Assembly (NCBI RefSeq): GCF_000150955.2
Contig: NC_011680.1
Span: forward strand, 661,926-725,925
Direction of reading: 5' to 3'
DNA from: Phaeodactylum tricornutum CCAP 1055/1
Taxonomy: Eukaryota; Bacillariophyta; Bacillariophyceae; Surirellales; Neidiaceae
Length of the DNA stretch: 64,000 nt
The notes beneath the pieces are model-generated. The model saw only the letters and a program-made list of their open reading frames with translations, searched no databases and was not told the DNA's origin. A program made the position numbers and the translations under genes. Of this stretch, positions 20,642-31,900 are shown one piece after another. The first letter of the stretch is position 1. Every line of letters begins with the position of its first letter.

Positions 20642-21501
20642 TTAGCTAAAGTTTTTACATAGCTGGTTTGCATCAGTGGTTTGTGACAGGCAACTGTCAA
20701 AAGCACTCACGTGCCGTTTCGGAGGCGAGCTCCGCCCTCTGCAGGAATCCAAGCTGTAGTCTTTGGCGCTACGTAGGAAGAAGGTACAATCGTAAACCAC
20801 GTCTTGTACGTCGTGGCAGAGCGTGAAGCCCTTGTCTTCACGCGACTCCCTAAAGCTGGTTCGGCCAATCTGGTAAGGATCAAGTGACGATCCAATGTGT
20901 GAGACATTACTCGTGGGCAACGTAATGAGTGCAAAACACACAGGCACAAATAGCGCGACAATAAACGTACGTTTACTCTATCCAAAGGGTGTGGGTCTCG
21001 GTTTGGACCCTCTAAACTGTCCTCGTCCTTCTCTTCGGAAAGGGGACGCCAATCCCGCTCCGAATTTTGGTTGCCATCGATTTGGCAGTAAACAGCGCGA
21101 GACTGCGGTTCCGAGGGTGGGGGTTTTGGTGAACTTGATCTCGGTTTCTGGGCACCGCGCAGGGCCCGTGGTTGGGATTGGGGAGGCTCGAGGTTCTGTT
21201 CACGGGGTGGCGGAGACGTGAGGAACCAGTTCGGTTCGTCTCTTGGCGGGTCAAAGGTCTGAACGAGGCTGGGCTTGTCGCTAGTCACGTCCACCACGTT
21301 CACTCGGTACTTTTCGAAAAAGTCCGGACCAGTCTTCTCCTCAGGTCGGTCGTAATAGTTCAGATTTATGGGAGCGAGCGCGGATGTCGGTGAGGGACGG
21401 TGCTTCCCTTGCCGTCGAAAGAGTTTGCGTGGTTTTGTTGGACTAGACGACAACGGGTTTGTCGATGATGCTTTGGTTCTGGCTGTAGAAAACAGAGGCA
21501 T
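20642..21501 (-). CDS. Unknown single-pass membrane protein with an apparent frameshift
   Basis: From the ATG at 21501 the frame encodes a Pro/Ser/Lys-rich, charged region (FFEKYRVNVVDVTSD, FDPPRDEPNWFLTSPPP), probably disordered and cytosolic. The same frame continues to a stop at 20707. However, from about 20965 another frame, ending at 20642, has stronger diatom-like codon use and encodes a clear membrane segment, RFIVALFVPVCFALITLP, directly after the basic DRVNVR, then a Cys-containing lumenal tail. One missing T in a T run near 20963-20966 would explain the switch. No family was recognised. The alternative is that the long single frame is the real one, with a shorter soluble end. Confidence 0.45.
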
Positions 21502-22309
21502 GGTTCTCACAATCGATGGAGTACCTGTTCCTCGTCTGCCGTGAGCAATTTAGTTTCGTGGCTGAGCCGGCCCAAAGCTAGTGTGAAAACCGTGGTCACC
21601 ACACTGTAAAAGGTTTCGCGCACCGGTCCCGATTCGTTTCGAGTGTGGCTCGGAAACTCCTTTCAAGCTTCTTTGGTAATCCTTCGTCGAGACGATTGGA
21701 AGGAATATACTAAACCCGTTGGTTACTACTTCACAGGCGTCCACGACGTCGGACGATGCGCATCACTTTTTTCATTCCTATACGAAGTGCCGTTGTGTGT
21801 TTGAACCAGACTTTTTTGCATGTGCTGAGATTTCTACCTACCGCAAAGTTAAATACGTTTCTGAGAAGGAAATCGTATCGGCGGGCTTTCCAAGTTCCGT
21901 TCGGCTGTGGCTTTTTAAATAGCTGAAATGTCGATGAAAACGGATGGGCTACGAATGGGAATAATCCAACAGCTTTGAGCATATGCAAATTTGACGACTC
22001 GGCGCGCAAAAAATTGCCACCTATATCTATGACGTTCTCATCAAAATATTTCTTACAGTTAGTATCAATTGACACAATTTATTTACTGGAAAAACGATCA
22101 TCGCAGACTTTATGTGACGTTGCCACTATATTGTGATTTGTCAATCACGACGAGCCGAGACCGAAGGAACAGCACCTTGTGTCAAATTTCGGCGGCTGTT
22201 TTACCATCCCTTTGCCCGCGTCTCTGAAGTCCGGGTTTCAAGACCTCAGTCCGACCAGGCACCCGGATGTACATAATATCAAAAATAAGACGAGGAACAG
22301 GAACCGACC
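21502..22309. other. Divergent intergenic region
   Basis: This lies between two divergently transcribed genes and probably holds both promoters. Only weak shadow frames are present. No RNA gene or repeat was recognised. Confidence 0.5.
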
Positions 22310-23593
22310 ATGGAGCGTGTGTTCCATTCGTCCACCATGACGGCGGTGGCTCCTTCCGTGGCTTCCCACCATCCATCGGTGCGCTATCTTGTGATACTTC
22401 TGGTGCTCGTGTTGGCTGTTCTGATCGTGGACGAGCTCGCGTTTGTTCCCAAAATTGGCGATGCATTGGTAGCTCTCCAGGAAGCCTCCACCATTCCAGC
22501 CTTACGGGCGTGTCCCAATCGAACAGCAGTCGCGATCGTCTTGTTCGGAATCCCCAAAGAGTTCGCGCACGTATGGAACGCTTATGAAACCAACATAGTT
22601 CACCGCAATCCGCACGTCGATTTTTCCGTCACGTTACACGTTTTCGACGATGTCACTGTCCTAACGAATCCCAAAAATCACGAAATCGATGCAGTGATTG
22701 AATCCGTGGACAGCCTACAACAAGTACTGAAAGCTTACCATCCACACATTGTTACGTCGAAACAAGATGAGTTTGACCAGACGCTTTCCTGGTTGACCGA
22801 CGACCACGTTGAAGGGCGTTTCGATCAGCCGCCGTGGAATGTAGATACCTTGAAAAACATGTTTCGTCAGGGTCACTCGATCGAAGCTGCCTTTCGCGCG
22901 TCCATGCAACGTTATCGACAGACACAGACCGTGATTTTCGTGAGATCCGATACATTGCTTCTACGTCCTATTGATGTCCCGTGCATGGGTCTGCCTCGCA
23001 ACAAAATTCAGCTCCCGTCGTGGCAAGTTCACAACCGAGACGAACACGTTGATCGCTTGGCCATTGCCGGAATCGACGCGGCCACCATTTACTCCCGAGC
23101 CAAAACTGACGCCTTTACCAAATACGTGCAAAGGGGCGACGTGCGTGCCGTATTGCGGAATTCCGAGCACATGCTCAAAATGTGGTTGGATGAACAAATT
23201 GGTTTGGACGTTGCGGTCATGCCCAAGGCCTGGGCGCCACTGTTGCGGGTACGGGCTGGTGCCAAACTCAGTACACGAGACTACAAAACGCACCTTAATC
23301 CACTCTGGTTGACTCGCATACTACTTCTGCTGCTGGTTGGTGGTACCTGGCTTATCTTATGGCCTTTTTGGTCCGGGCGAATACAGTTCTCGACTCCTCG
23401 ATGGTGGACAAGGCTACGGAACGGCAATGGTAGTGCCAAGCCTCACGTCGAACAGGATGACATACATCGTGAAACAAGACAATTACTGGATACATCGGCT
23501 TTCACGAACGATTTGCCGCAGGCGCCGGAGGTGGCGTCCGTTTCACCCAGCTCGTCCTTGGTAGGCAATGGCAGGAGGCGCCATGGGCCTTAG
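22310..23593 (+). CDS. Glycosyltransferase-like membrane protein
   Basis: 427 residues. A membrane segment (about 26-43) near the N-terminus suggests a signal anchor. The lumenal part reads VAIVLFGIPKEFAHVWNAYE, DFSVTLHVFDD and, at about residue 205, TVIFVRSDTLLLRPIDVP, resembling Asp-containing nucleotide-sugar sites in eukaryotic glycosyltransferases that begin with a Rossmann strand. Then come DRLAIAGIDAA and SEHMLKMWL, a layout often seen in putative diatom glycosyltransferases. A second hydrophobic segment (about 338-356) and a Ser/Pro-rich tail follow, unusual for a Golgi type II enzyme. The catalytic role is inferred from topology and motifs and no named family could be assigned. Confidence 0.5.
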   Translation: MERVFHSSTMTAVAPSVASHHPSVRYLVILLVLVLAVLIVDELAFVPKIGDALVALQEASTIPALRACPNRTAVAIVLFGIPKEFAHVWNAYETNIVHRNPHVDFSVTLHVFDDVTVLTNPKNHEIDAVIESVDSLQQVLKAYHPHIVTSKQDEFDQTLSWLTDDHVEGRFDQPPWNVDTLKNMFRQGHSIEAAFRASMQRYRQTQTVIFVRSDTLLLRPIDVPCMGLPRNKIQLPSWQVHNRDEHVDRLAIAGIDAATIYSRAKTDAFTKYVQRGDVRAVLRNSEHMLKMWLDEQIGLDVAVMPKAWAPLLRVRAGAKLSTRDYKTHLNPLWLTRILLLLLVGGTWLILWPFWSGRIQFSTPRWWTRLRNGNGSAKPHVEQDDIHRETRQLLDTSAFTNDLPQAPEVASVSPSSSLVGNGRRRHGP

Positions 23594-23879
23594 CGCGAAT
23601 TAATTGATTCTCCAAAATGCCCATCGCTCGCGTGCTATCTTTCGCTCGGGCAAAGGATATCCAAGGGGGGCACTTCTTTGCATTGGTGCGATACGCAGAA
23701 ACGCCAATAGTTCCCACATTCTCCTAGCGCAAGTACGTTTTTTCTTGCTGGCTACTGCAACTTTTCGTGTTCAGTCGTAGAATGTCACTCAATGCCCGAG
23801 AACGCACGAACGTACGGTACAATGAAAGATGTAAAGTAAAACATTTTGTGTTGTATACTTTAGCTACAGACCCCATTCA

Positions 23880-24896
23880 TTACTGTGACTGCCTGGAATT
23901 GATTTGTTCCAGTCTCAGAGTTTCTACATTGTAGTTAAGCTCAACGTTGTCGCCCTTGAAATAGAGTTCTTCAATACCGTCGACAATCCACCCACATTCC
24001 ATGTGGGTTGGAACGAAGAAGTGTACTGACTCTTGCCACGTGTAGTTGTAAAAATGCCCAATCCAGGGAGCCAATTCGAAGGAGCCGCTACCGTTTGCGC
24101 ATGCTTTGGGCCGAAGTCCCTGAATTGTTGTCATACGACCGAGTTTTTCGTCAAAGGTGGCGGTAAGCGATACTTGCAGGGATGTATAGGGATCTTTCAT
24201 CGACAGCATGGCCTGTAGAGGTTCGTTCGGCACTGTGTGCCAAAAAACGATACCAGTGCTGGGATGCAACACGGTCGGGATCAATGGTGCTTCCGCGAGC
24301 CAACGTAACATTTCTCCTTGCAAGAGCACTTCGTCCGGCTCCGTCATACTCGCCACGGTGATAATGCCCGCCAGGGACGCTTCCAAATGGCCCCTTCCAT
24401 TTGACCAGGCATCGCATACACGGACCCTTGGCCACTGAAATCCTCGCGGGAGGGCTTTCGGAGCAATTCTGGCTTCCCACACGAAACCTGGTTTCCGAGC
24501 AAGCGCGGATACGAATTGATAAGCTGTGAAGGGCAACCATGCATTCTGCAAGGAAAAGAAGCCTTCCTGTTGAATGGTCAAAGACCGAATTTTGGATGTG
24601 ATTGATGAGCTGCTACAGCTCATGTTGGATGAGTCGACAGTGGAATCATCCTCTCTGGATGGAGAAGTTGATAAAGTGGCAATGCCATCCAAAAAGCGCT
24701 GGACGATACGTGGCAACTCCTCCCAGGACTGCAACTGAGTGCAACAGCCGTTCTCATCCGATTCAAGCAAGTGCATGCGCAGGGTTTGCATTCGTGCGTC
24801 CCAAGAGCGCTGACGCTGTTTGCACCATTCGAAAGACAGAGTCAAGCTAAGGACTGCTGCACTGGTCAGAGCTAAAATGGAATGAAGGGTCTTCAT
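23880..24896 (-). CDS. DUF6544/DUF6920-like protein
   Basis: 338 residues from the ATG at 24896; the frame is also open upstream, without an ATG. An N-terminal hydrophobic segment (LHSILALTSAAVLSLTLSF) suggests a signal peptide or anchor. The core matches a conserved family of unknown function: LTIQQEGFFSL, WLPFTAYQF, KPGFVWEARI, VRVCDAWSNGRGHLEASL, then EPDEVLLQGEMLRWLAEAPLIPTVLHPSTG and a beta-rich C-terminus with EELYFKGDN. Bacterial and algal relatives have the same GEMLRWLAE-like box. Function is unknown; a lipid-binding or lumenal role has been suggested only by fold similarity. Confidence 0.65.
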   Translation of the reverse strand: MKTLHSILALTSAAVLSLTLSFEWCKQRQRSWDARMQTLRMHLLESDENGCCTQLQSWEELPRIVQRFLDGIATLSTSPSREDDSTVDSSNMSCSSSSITSKIRSLTIQQEGFFSLQNAWLPFTAYQFVSALARKPGFVWEARIAPKALPRGFQWPRVRVCDAWSNGRGHLEASLAGIITVASMTEPDEVLLQGEMLRWLAEAPLIPTVLHPSTGIVFWHTVPNEPLQAMLSMKDPYTSLQVSLTATFDEKLGRMTTIQGLRPKACANGSGSFELAPWIGHFYNYTWQESVHFFVPTHMECGWIVDGIEELYFKGDNVELNYNVETLRLEQINSRQSQ

Positions 24897-25169
24897 AATG
24901 GCCGTCTGTTCTAGTGATGCCTTGACAAACAAGTAGTGTTGTTGGTTCTTTGATATTTTGTGACATCTTGTGTTCGTGTTGCGAAATAAATGAGAACAGT
25001 GAAAAACGATAGAAGTAAGGGGGAAAAACAGTTCTCCGTAAATTCGAGTTCGCTATGTATGTTTGGAATTATGGACCGACAGCGCAGCATACAAGGGACG
25101 AACAAATCCTTCCCCACCGTTTTTTTCTTTGCTTTCCCAAAAGAGAAAGACCGTCTGAGTGTGTCTCGT

Positions 25170-25400
25170 TTATCCTTCGTAGATCGGAGCAATCAGAGGA
25201 TGCCATTGGTGCAACCATGCGCACAGCCAAAATAGCCACATGGAAAAGCACGCCAAGCTGACTACCACGTTGCCAATATCCGCATTATCCTTCGAAAGCA
25301 TTCCTGTTGCCCGGCTTCCGTATATTCCTCCCACTGCCACGACTCCTAACAGCAGGTAGGCAATGGTACCCGTAACGACGGGTCCAGGGATTCCACTCAT
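25170..25400 (-). CDS. V-type H+-ATPase subunit e (Vo sector)
   Basis: 76 residues, starting at the ATG at 25400. Two hydrophobic helices (about residues 10-30 and 46-68) are present, and the C-terminal block is CFSMWLFWLCAWLHQWHPLI, followed by the end APIYEG. This agrees with the conserved end of subunit e (yeast Vma9, animal ATP6V0E), whose second helix carries aromatic W/F-rich residues and ends with N/H-PLI-x-P. Subunit e sits in the membrane-embedded proton channel of the vacuolar ATPase. Length (70-80 residues) and topology fit the family. The longer frame upstream begins with TTG and is not needed. Confidence 0.85.
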   Translation of the reverse strand: MSGIPGPVVTGTIAYLLLGVVAVGGIYGSRATGMLSKDNADIGNVVVSLACFSMWLFWLCAWLHQWHPLIAPIYEG

Positions 25401-25941
25401 GATCAATGCTCGTTCGTAGGCGAGAGAGAGAGAGAGATGGCAGCGACACAGAATGGCGCTGGTGTGCTGCTTCGCTGCGGCGCGGTCTTGTTCGAGCTGT
25501 ACTATATTCGCTGGTTTCCGTCGCTGGGGACGGAAGACAAGAGCCGCGAGATTTCCTCACTGTCATCTTATGGAATCGATGGTCTTGTATATAATAATAT
25601 GAACATGTATATTCCGTATTTCAAGTCATATATAGAATATGGTTTGATAGCGATATTGTGTAGACTCCTTTATAACGTTAGCTCGCCCGAAAGCAGAAAT
25701 TTGTTATATACGAAACGTCATCTAACCGTATCGCAGCCATCACGGTACTCGAACGTCCGCCAACACAGACTGTGAAACCCCCGGAATCACAAATCTGTCG
25801 TCTTTCTCTAAAAGTCGCACCGGCGCCTTCCTGGTCTCCTTGATTTGATCATCATTTTCTTTACCTCCTAAACTTGCAGCTACCATGGGACACCTAGCGA
25901 TGGGCTGAGAAGAAAGAAGGAAAGGATTCGGGACTCTGGTC
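25401..25941. other. Divergent intergenic region
   Basis: The shared upstream region of the V-ATPase e gene (minus) and the giant reading frame (plus). It contains a GA-rich run (about 25423-25437) and an AT-rich stretch. No other structure was recognised. Confidence 0.5.
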
Positions 25942-28900
25942 ATGCTAGGAGACGTGGATCGGGTGCTCCAAGATTTTCTTCGCGGGGGTTCGCCCCTTAG
26001 GGGGCACTCCCCTCGATCCCACGTCGATCCGCCGACGTCGTCAGGCCTGCAATATCCAAATTCGAATGCAACGACGACACCCCTCATTGTGGTACCTTCC
26101 ATCACCCCCGTTCGGGAAGTTTATATACCCCGTCCGTCAAACAGCGGTACTGACGATGAAACACTATTGACGAAACGTGGGACGGTCGGTCTATCAAATC
26201 TTCTGTCTCTGGATGCAGAAAATTGTTTGATTGAAAGTGGAGCTCTGGTGTACGATGTTATTGCCGAAGGATTGGATCCCGTGAGCCGACAAGGCGATAG
26301 ACAGTCGGGCAACAGCTTGACGTCGACACACAACTATACGACGGACGCCTCCACAAGGTCGCAACAGCCGCAAACTTCCGCCACCGTGGCTGCGGTCGAC
26401 GTTTCAGAACTATATTGTCGGCAAAAGGCGGAGATATCACGGAGGCAGAAAACTAATGTGGCTCGACAGAGAGTCCAAGAAAAGAAGCAAAAGGCTTACT
26501 TGGAATTGGAATCCTTTCTGTCCAAATTAGAGCATGGTAGACCTATGAAGGGAATATCCACAGATCGGGAAGACGATTCAACGATTGCTCCTCGCGAAAA
26601 TTTGAGAAACGACGCATCCGTCACTGACGACCAGGTGTTTCAGAGGGTCCGACAAGTTTTGTCCTCAGCGGAAATGAGCAGCAGATTCAATTCATTAGAG
26701 CCTACCTTTTCGTCCTTGTCGCCTCTGTCCCGGGAAAGAATGCACCGAGCCGCACTCGAGAAGCTGTTGAATGACGAGGAAGACTCGATCGCCGAACCGT
26801 CCCGGCGAAATTGTAAATTTTTGACGGAAACACTTCCTTGTGTACTACCGTTACCACCTAGAAGTAGGTTGCGGCCATCGATGCCAAGAGCAACGTCACC
26901 CCGATTGATACGACAGGATCCCCCGTCGATCCGCGCTGGATCTACGCTGAAGCCTGTAGTGACGCCGTCGATACAGCCGTTACCTTCGCCAAAGATTGCA
27001 ATTCAAGTCAACTCTGTCTTGGAGGACGAGAGCACCCTTACTACTGGTGAAGATTGTTCGACGCGCTGCGAGGAAAAGTCACATTCCCAACGACGACGAT
27101 CCCCTTCACCCCGGTCCCGGGATGCTCGATTTCGAAAAATGCAAGCAGCCAAACTTGGTCGTGTTCCGAGGCCTCGGCCCGAAGACACACTACTGACAAG
27201 CTCACGTCCTTGTCGTTTAAGACCCAACACGGGGAGGCGCTCGACCCGACAGAATGGCGGAGCTACCTTGACCTCAAACAGAACGAGCACGGGTCTTGGG
27301 CAATATTTCTCGCGGGCGGGTCATCAGTCCAAACGGCAACAACCAGGAGAAGCTCCAAATTCTACCTTCCAATTGCAGATGATGCAAGCAGTGAAAGTCT
27401 CGCCAACTGGGCTAGTTAAGCAAAGTGTATGTTGCAACAGTCAGTCGACGACAGCACAGGAGTCTCCAAAAGCTTCAAGTGATTGCATTTCGGTGGAAGA
27501 GCACAAGTCACTTGAGGTGGAAACGGTGAGCAGCGACACGCAAGAGTTTTCGATCCAAAGCTGCATTTCGATCGAACAAGAGATGTTTAAAGGCACAGTA
27601 GAAATCCAGGACAGAAAGTGCATTGCAGGGTCCTCGTTCGCAACGACTTCCCGGACAATCAACAACAAAACCCACGAGAAAGAGGTGGTGTTGGCTTCAA
27701 AGGAGCGGTCGCGGCTCCCGTTGACGATTGACACGAATGAAGAAGTTTGTCGACCAATCGTGTTAGCCAAAAGTGCCTACGAGATGCCAACGCCAGCAAA
27801 ATCGTTTGTTATAGTGAACTCTACTGATGTCTATGGAACTCCTCCCGCAGCATGCGTAATGCGATCGTCTGGGGATGAAAACGACTTTGAGGCTCGTGGT
27901 GATTCCGTTGGATCTTGCAATCATACTAATCAGTTGCTGTCAAGGAAGAAAAGAACCCAGCTCGAGTCAGTAACCTTGGCAACTGGCAATTCCAGTAATA
28001 CTGCGTCTGAACAACACAAGTGTGGCGACTTGCTAGCTACCTTAGAAAAAGATGCAGACCGACTCCCGATCCAGTCTGGGTCGCTGCCGGTTACCGCTAT
28101 GGCAAACCCAATTCTCAGTGATTGTACAATTCGAGCCAAGAATCCTAACAACGTGCAACTTGCAAAAGCTTTCCTGCCAGTAGCGTCAGCGACCATTTCT
28201 TGGCCCACGAAGTCTGGAGCTTCTCCAAGGCAAAAGGATGATACATTTGAAACGGTATTGCCTCAAAATTCACGGACTTCAGTGGCGTCCTTTCATCCGT
28301 ACGAGACTGATGATCTTTTCTATCTATTGGATTCCGCTACCTCACAAACCTCACAAACATTTGCGAAGGAAAGCAAAGCCATTGGAAAAGTATTTGCTGG
28401 TCGACTCAGAGGGAAATGTATCTGGCAAAGAAAAGATGCTTTTTTTGAATCGCCGTCGCGGCCAGCTACGGCCGAATCGGAAGATTCGGCCTGGAATGGC
28501 TGTGAGCCTTCTGGATCTAAAGCCACCGTTTCGACGGCCACTTCATACTGCGTTCCTCCTTGGGAAGCGAAAGTCTCGGAAGAGCAAATTGCTGATCAAG
28601 CTCTGGTCGGCCATGTGTTGAGTAATACAGCGACTAATGTTGCACTTTCTGGTCAGGCTAGTAGTAATGGAGAGTCAGAAAGTGTATCAGTCAGCGCCTC
28701 AGACCCTGACACTAGCACTTTGCAAGCTGATTGTGCTACAATAAATTTGCAAGACGTGACGGACAAATTATTCACATCAGATACTAAATCTGTAGAAATG
28801 ATTGAAATTGATTCAGCAGACGAAAGAATTTGCTTCAGGCAACTATCGGGTGTGATATTTGAGAATAATTTTGGTTCTTCCACTATCAACCATCAGCTTC

Positions 28901-31900
28901 CTTGGTGGAGGCGCGCAGCCTGGAACGGAGTCCGGCCTCAACTTCAAAAAGATCTGAATATCGTGTCTGCAGGACTATCTGGAATGGGCACTTTAGAAGG
29001 CACGCATGGCTCGGATCCAGAGGTTATTGTCATTGACGATCCTTCACTACAAAGCTCAGTAGGGTTGGTAGAAGAAAATTGGACTTTTGGTCCTTCCGCA
29101 AATGATGCAACTTTCGTTAGTGGTACATCTGCTATCGTATCTGAACCAGCTACTATGTGCAACTTTCCAGTGCTCGAGATTGAATCTTCCAGAGATCGAG
29201 AAGACAAATCCCTACAAGAACGTGAAATTGCTGGGATGGCACATAATGAGGTGATACAGTCGCCGGAGTTGGAAACCCATCCCTCAGTAACGCCGGAAAA
29301 TACACCAAAGTCTTATTCAGCCGTTTTCTCAGGTTTTAATGCACCTCCTAGAGCAGTTCCGGTCCGAGCTACTCCCCCGACTAACGTATTGAAGCGTATG
29401 AGGGGTCGAGGAAGATGTGAAGGATCGCTGAAGGCGCTGTTCGGACATTCACAAGCTGTACGGGACGACAGGTCTCAAAGTTCTTCGGTGTGGAATTCAT
29501 ATGGCGAAAATTTCCGCTTCCCGGGATCCGACGGCTCTTATTCTTCAGATGGCGTGCCCTGCAATATGGATGACTCTCTATCGCCAGTCTACTGTCATTC
29601 GAATAATGAAGTCTTGGTTTGCGAGTCAGAGGGCACTTCAGTTGTTCAGAGATCAATCAGCTCTACAGACTACGACCAGTTTGTCGTTGATATGCGGAAG
29701 AGACAGACGTCTCCGTCAAAGCCAAGTATTCTAGACACAATTTCCAGACGCGCTGACGAAAATTTATCAATTGACGAAAGCCGTAGGTTTTCCAAAGAAA
29801 ACAATAGGTTAGCGAGGGAACGAAGACCACGCACCATAACCGGGGATCTGTCCAGCTTAACGAAGGGGGAAAGATCAGCTGATGCGGCCTGTTTCACTTC
29901 AGAGGAGGAAGCACAGTTGACAGCTGGATCTTCCAAGAGTGAGACAATTGCTTTGTCGTGTAACAGTGTTAATCAAAGGAGTCAAGGGAGAGCTGTTGCA
30001 ATGAAATCAAAAATGTCAGTAGACTTTGAGTCAGCGCCTGCTACACAAAGACTTTCGCGCGATGCACGCGTTCCGGAAGTGAGCCGGATAGTGAAAAATG
30101 GGGATGCAGACGAAATATCCATCCTTGCTTTTAACTATATGGAACAGAAGCTGGAAGACACGATCGTTGACAAGACAGCAAAATTGTGTGAACAGCCTGG
30201 TGCTCTCTTTTATCGGCCAACTATCAATATCTTTGGAGCATACGATTATTTAAACGAGAGCCCCGTGGAACCTACAATAAAGTCAGGGAGTTATGAAAGG
30301 AATGAAAAAATAAGCGATATCAGTGGAGCAAATTGTGTAAAAGGTGGAAGTGAAGCAACGAATGAATCCAGGAGCAATATTGCGTCACTTACGCCAAAAG
30401 CGCAAGTGCGGTCAGACGAAAGGACTATCACAAACGATCCTGCTCAAGCTCTGTCAGTCGGAGATAATAGTCCCGTCGAGTGTGTTGAGGTTCCAGAAGC
30501 TTTGCAACAAGGTCAGGCAGGCGTAGCCCCAGGTGTCTCGAGCCAGCATCGAGAGAAAGGAAATGAAGCCCCAGACGAGAGACTCAGTTCAAAGGCAGCG
30601 GATTATCGAAGAAAATCCGCTTCTGATGTGGACAAGATTACAACGATATCCCCGACTTTAGTAGAGGACTTTGAGAGAGCTGAAAAGCTGCTGAATGATA
30701 CGATAAGGAGCTTCGACTATCGAGATGAGAAGGCGACTATTTGCCATCCTTCTCGAATCGCAAAAAATGACTCACGCGCTTCCTTCCTCGAAGGTTCTTC
30801 CGAAGTAAAGAAACCATTGAGGGCCAACGCATTGCAAGATGAACAGAGTAGAGAGGTTGACGTTAAGGAAATCATTGCTATCTCACCTTCTTTGGTACAA
30901 GAGTTTGAAAAAGCCCAAAATCTCCTTGACGCGACAATTTTGTCGTTTGGCTTTTCAGAAAACCAGACCAAAGATTTACAACTTTCAAAAAAATGGAAGC
31001 ATATCGATCGCAAAAAAAGGCTCAATCAAAAAGCAAAGTGTCCGGCTAAAGCTGCATCGACGGGTCAGTGCTTGAGTAAGGAAAAAGAGAGCGCAACTTT
31101 GAAATCAAACACAAGGGCAGGAATAACTCAGATTCACAAGAAACCCTCTTTTAAGACTTCGAAAGCGAGCCAATTCGGTGGTTTGCCTCCCCTTGGGCCT
31201 CGTTCAAATCGGCATCAGCCTTCTTTGATGGTTGCAGCTATTTCTTCAGAGACACCTGTGATTCCCCAAACTAAAAACACTGACTGCAATCTCGATTCTG
31301 ACGAAGTCGAAAATTCCGACGTGACGGTGCTGCATAGCCCACAATGTGAAGTCATCGAAGCTTGCTTAGACGAGACAGAAAGAGACCCAGGTAAAACAGG
31401 GGAAGAAATCGAAATCATTTTTGTTGAAGATAGCTTTATGTCAACAGATTCCTTTTCTTATGGGGAATTGAAGGGGATCGTCTTTGATTGGATTAGAAAG
31501 TACCCAGATCCCCCTCAGAAGGACACAATTTGCCAAGACGCCACCAAAGAGCGGCGCAGAAATAATCCACAGAGATTATTCCGAAACTACCATTTGTGTA
31601 ACGATACTTCTGCGGCCTCATCTCGATATGCGTCTGAGTCAAAGTTGAAACAAGAAGTCATTTCTGTTGTCTCATTTGAAGACGACTTTCGTGAGACAGC
31701 GAGAAGGTGGTATGATGCTTCACGGGTCTTTCGCTTGTCCAATAAATCGAATTGGACGCAGAATAATGATGCCAAGATAGGCCAAATGGCGAATATAATC
31801 AGACGTCCTTCAAACAGCAAAGTTTACATCTCACAAGAAACATGCTCAGCAGCAGACCCGCCTGGGCGCACAGTCGAAGACTTTATTGAAAGGATTGATC

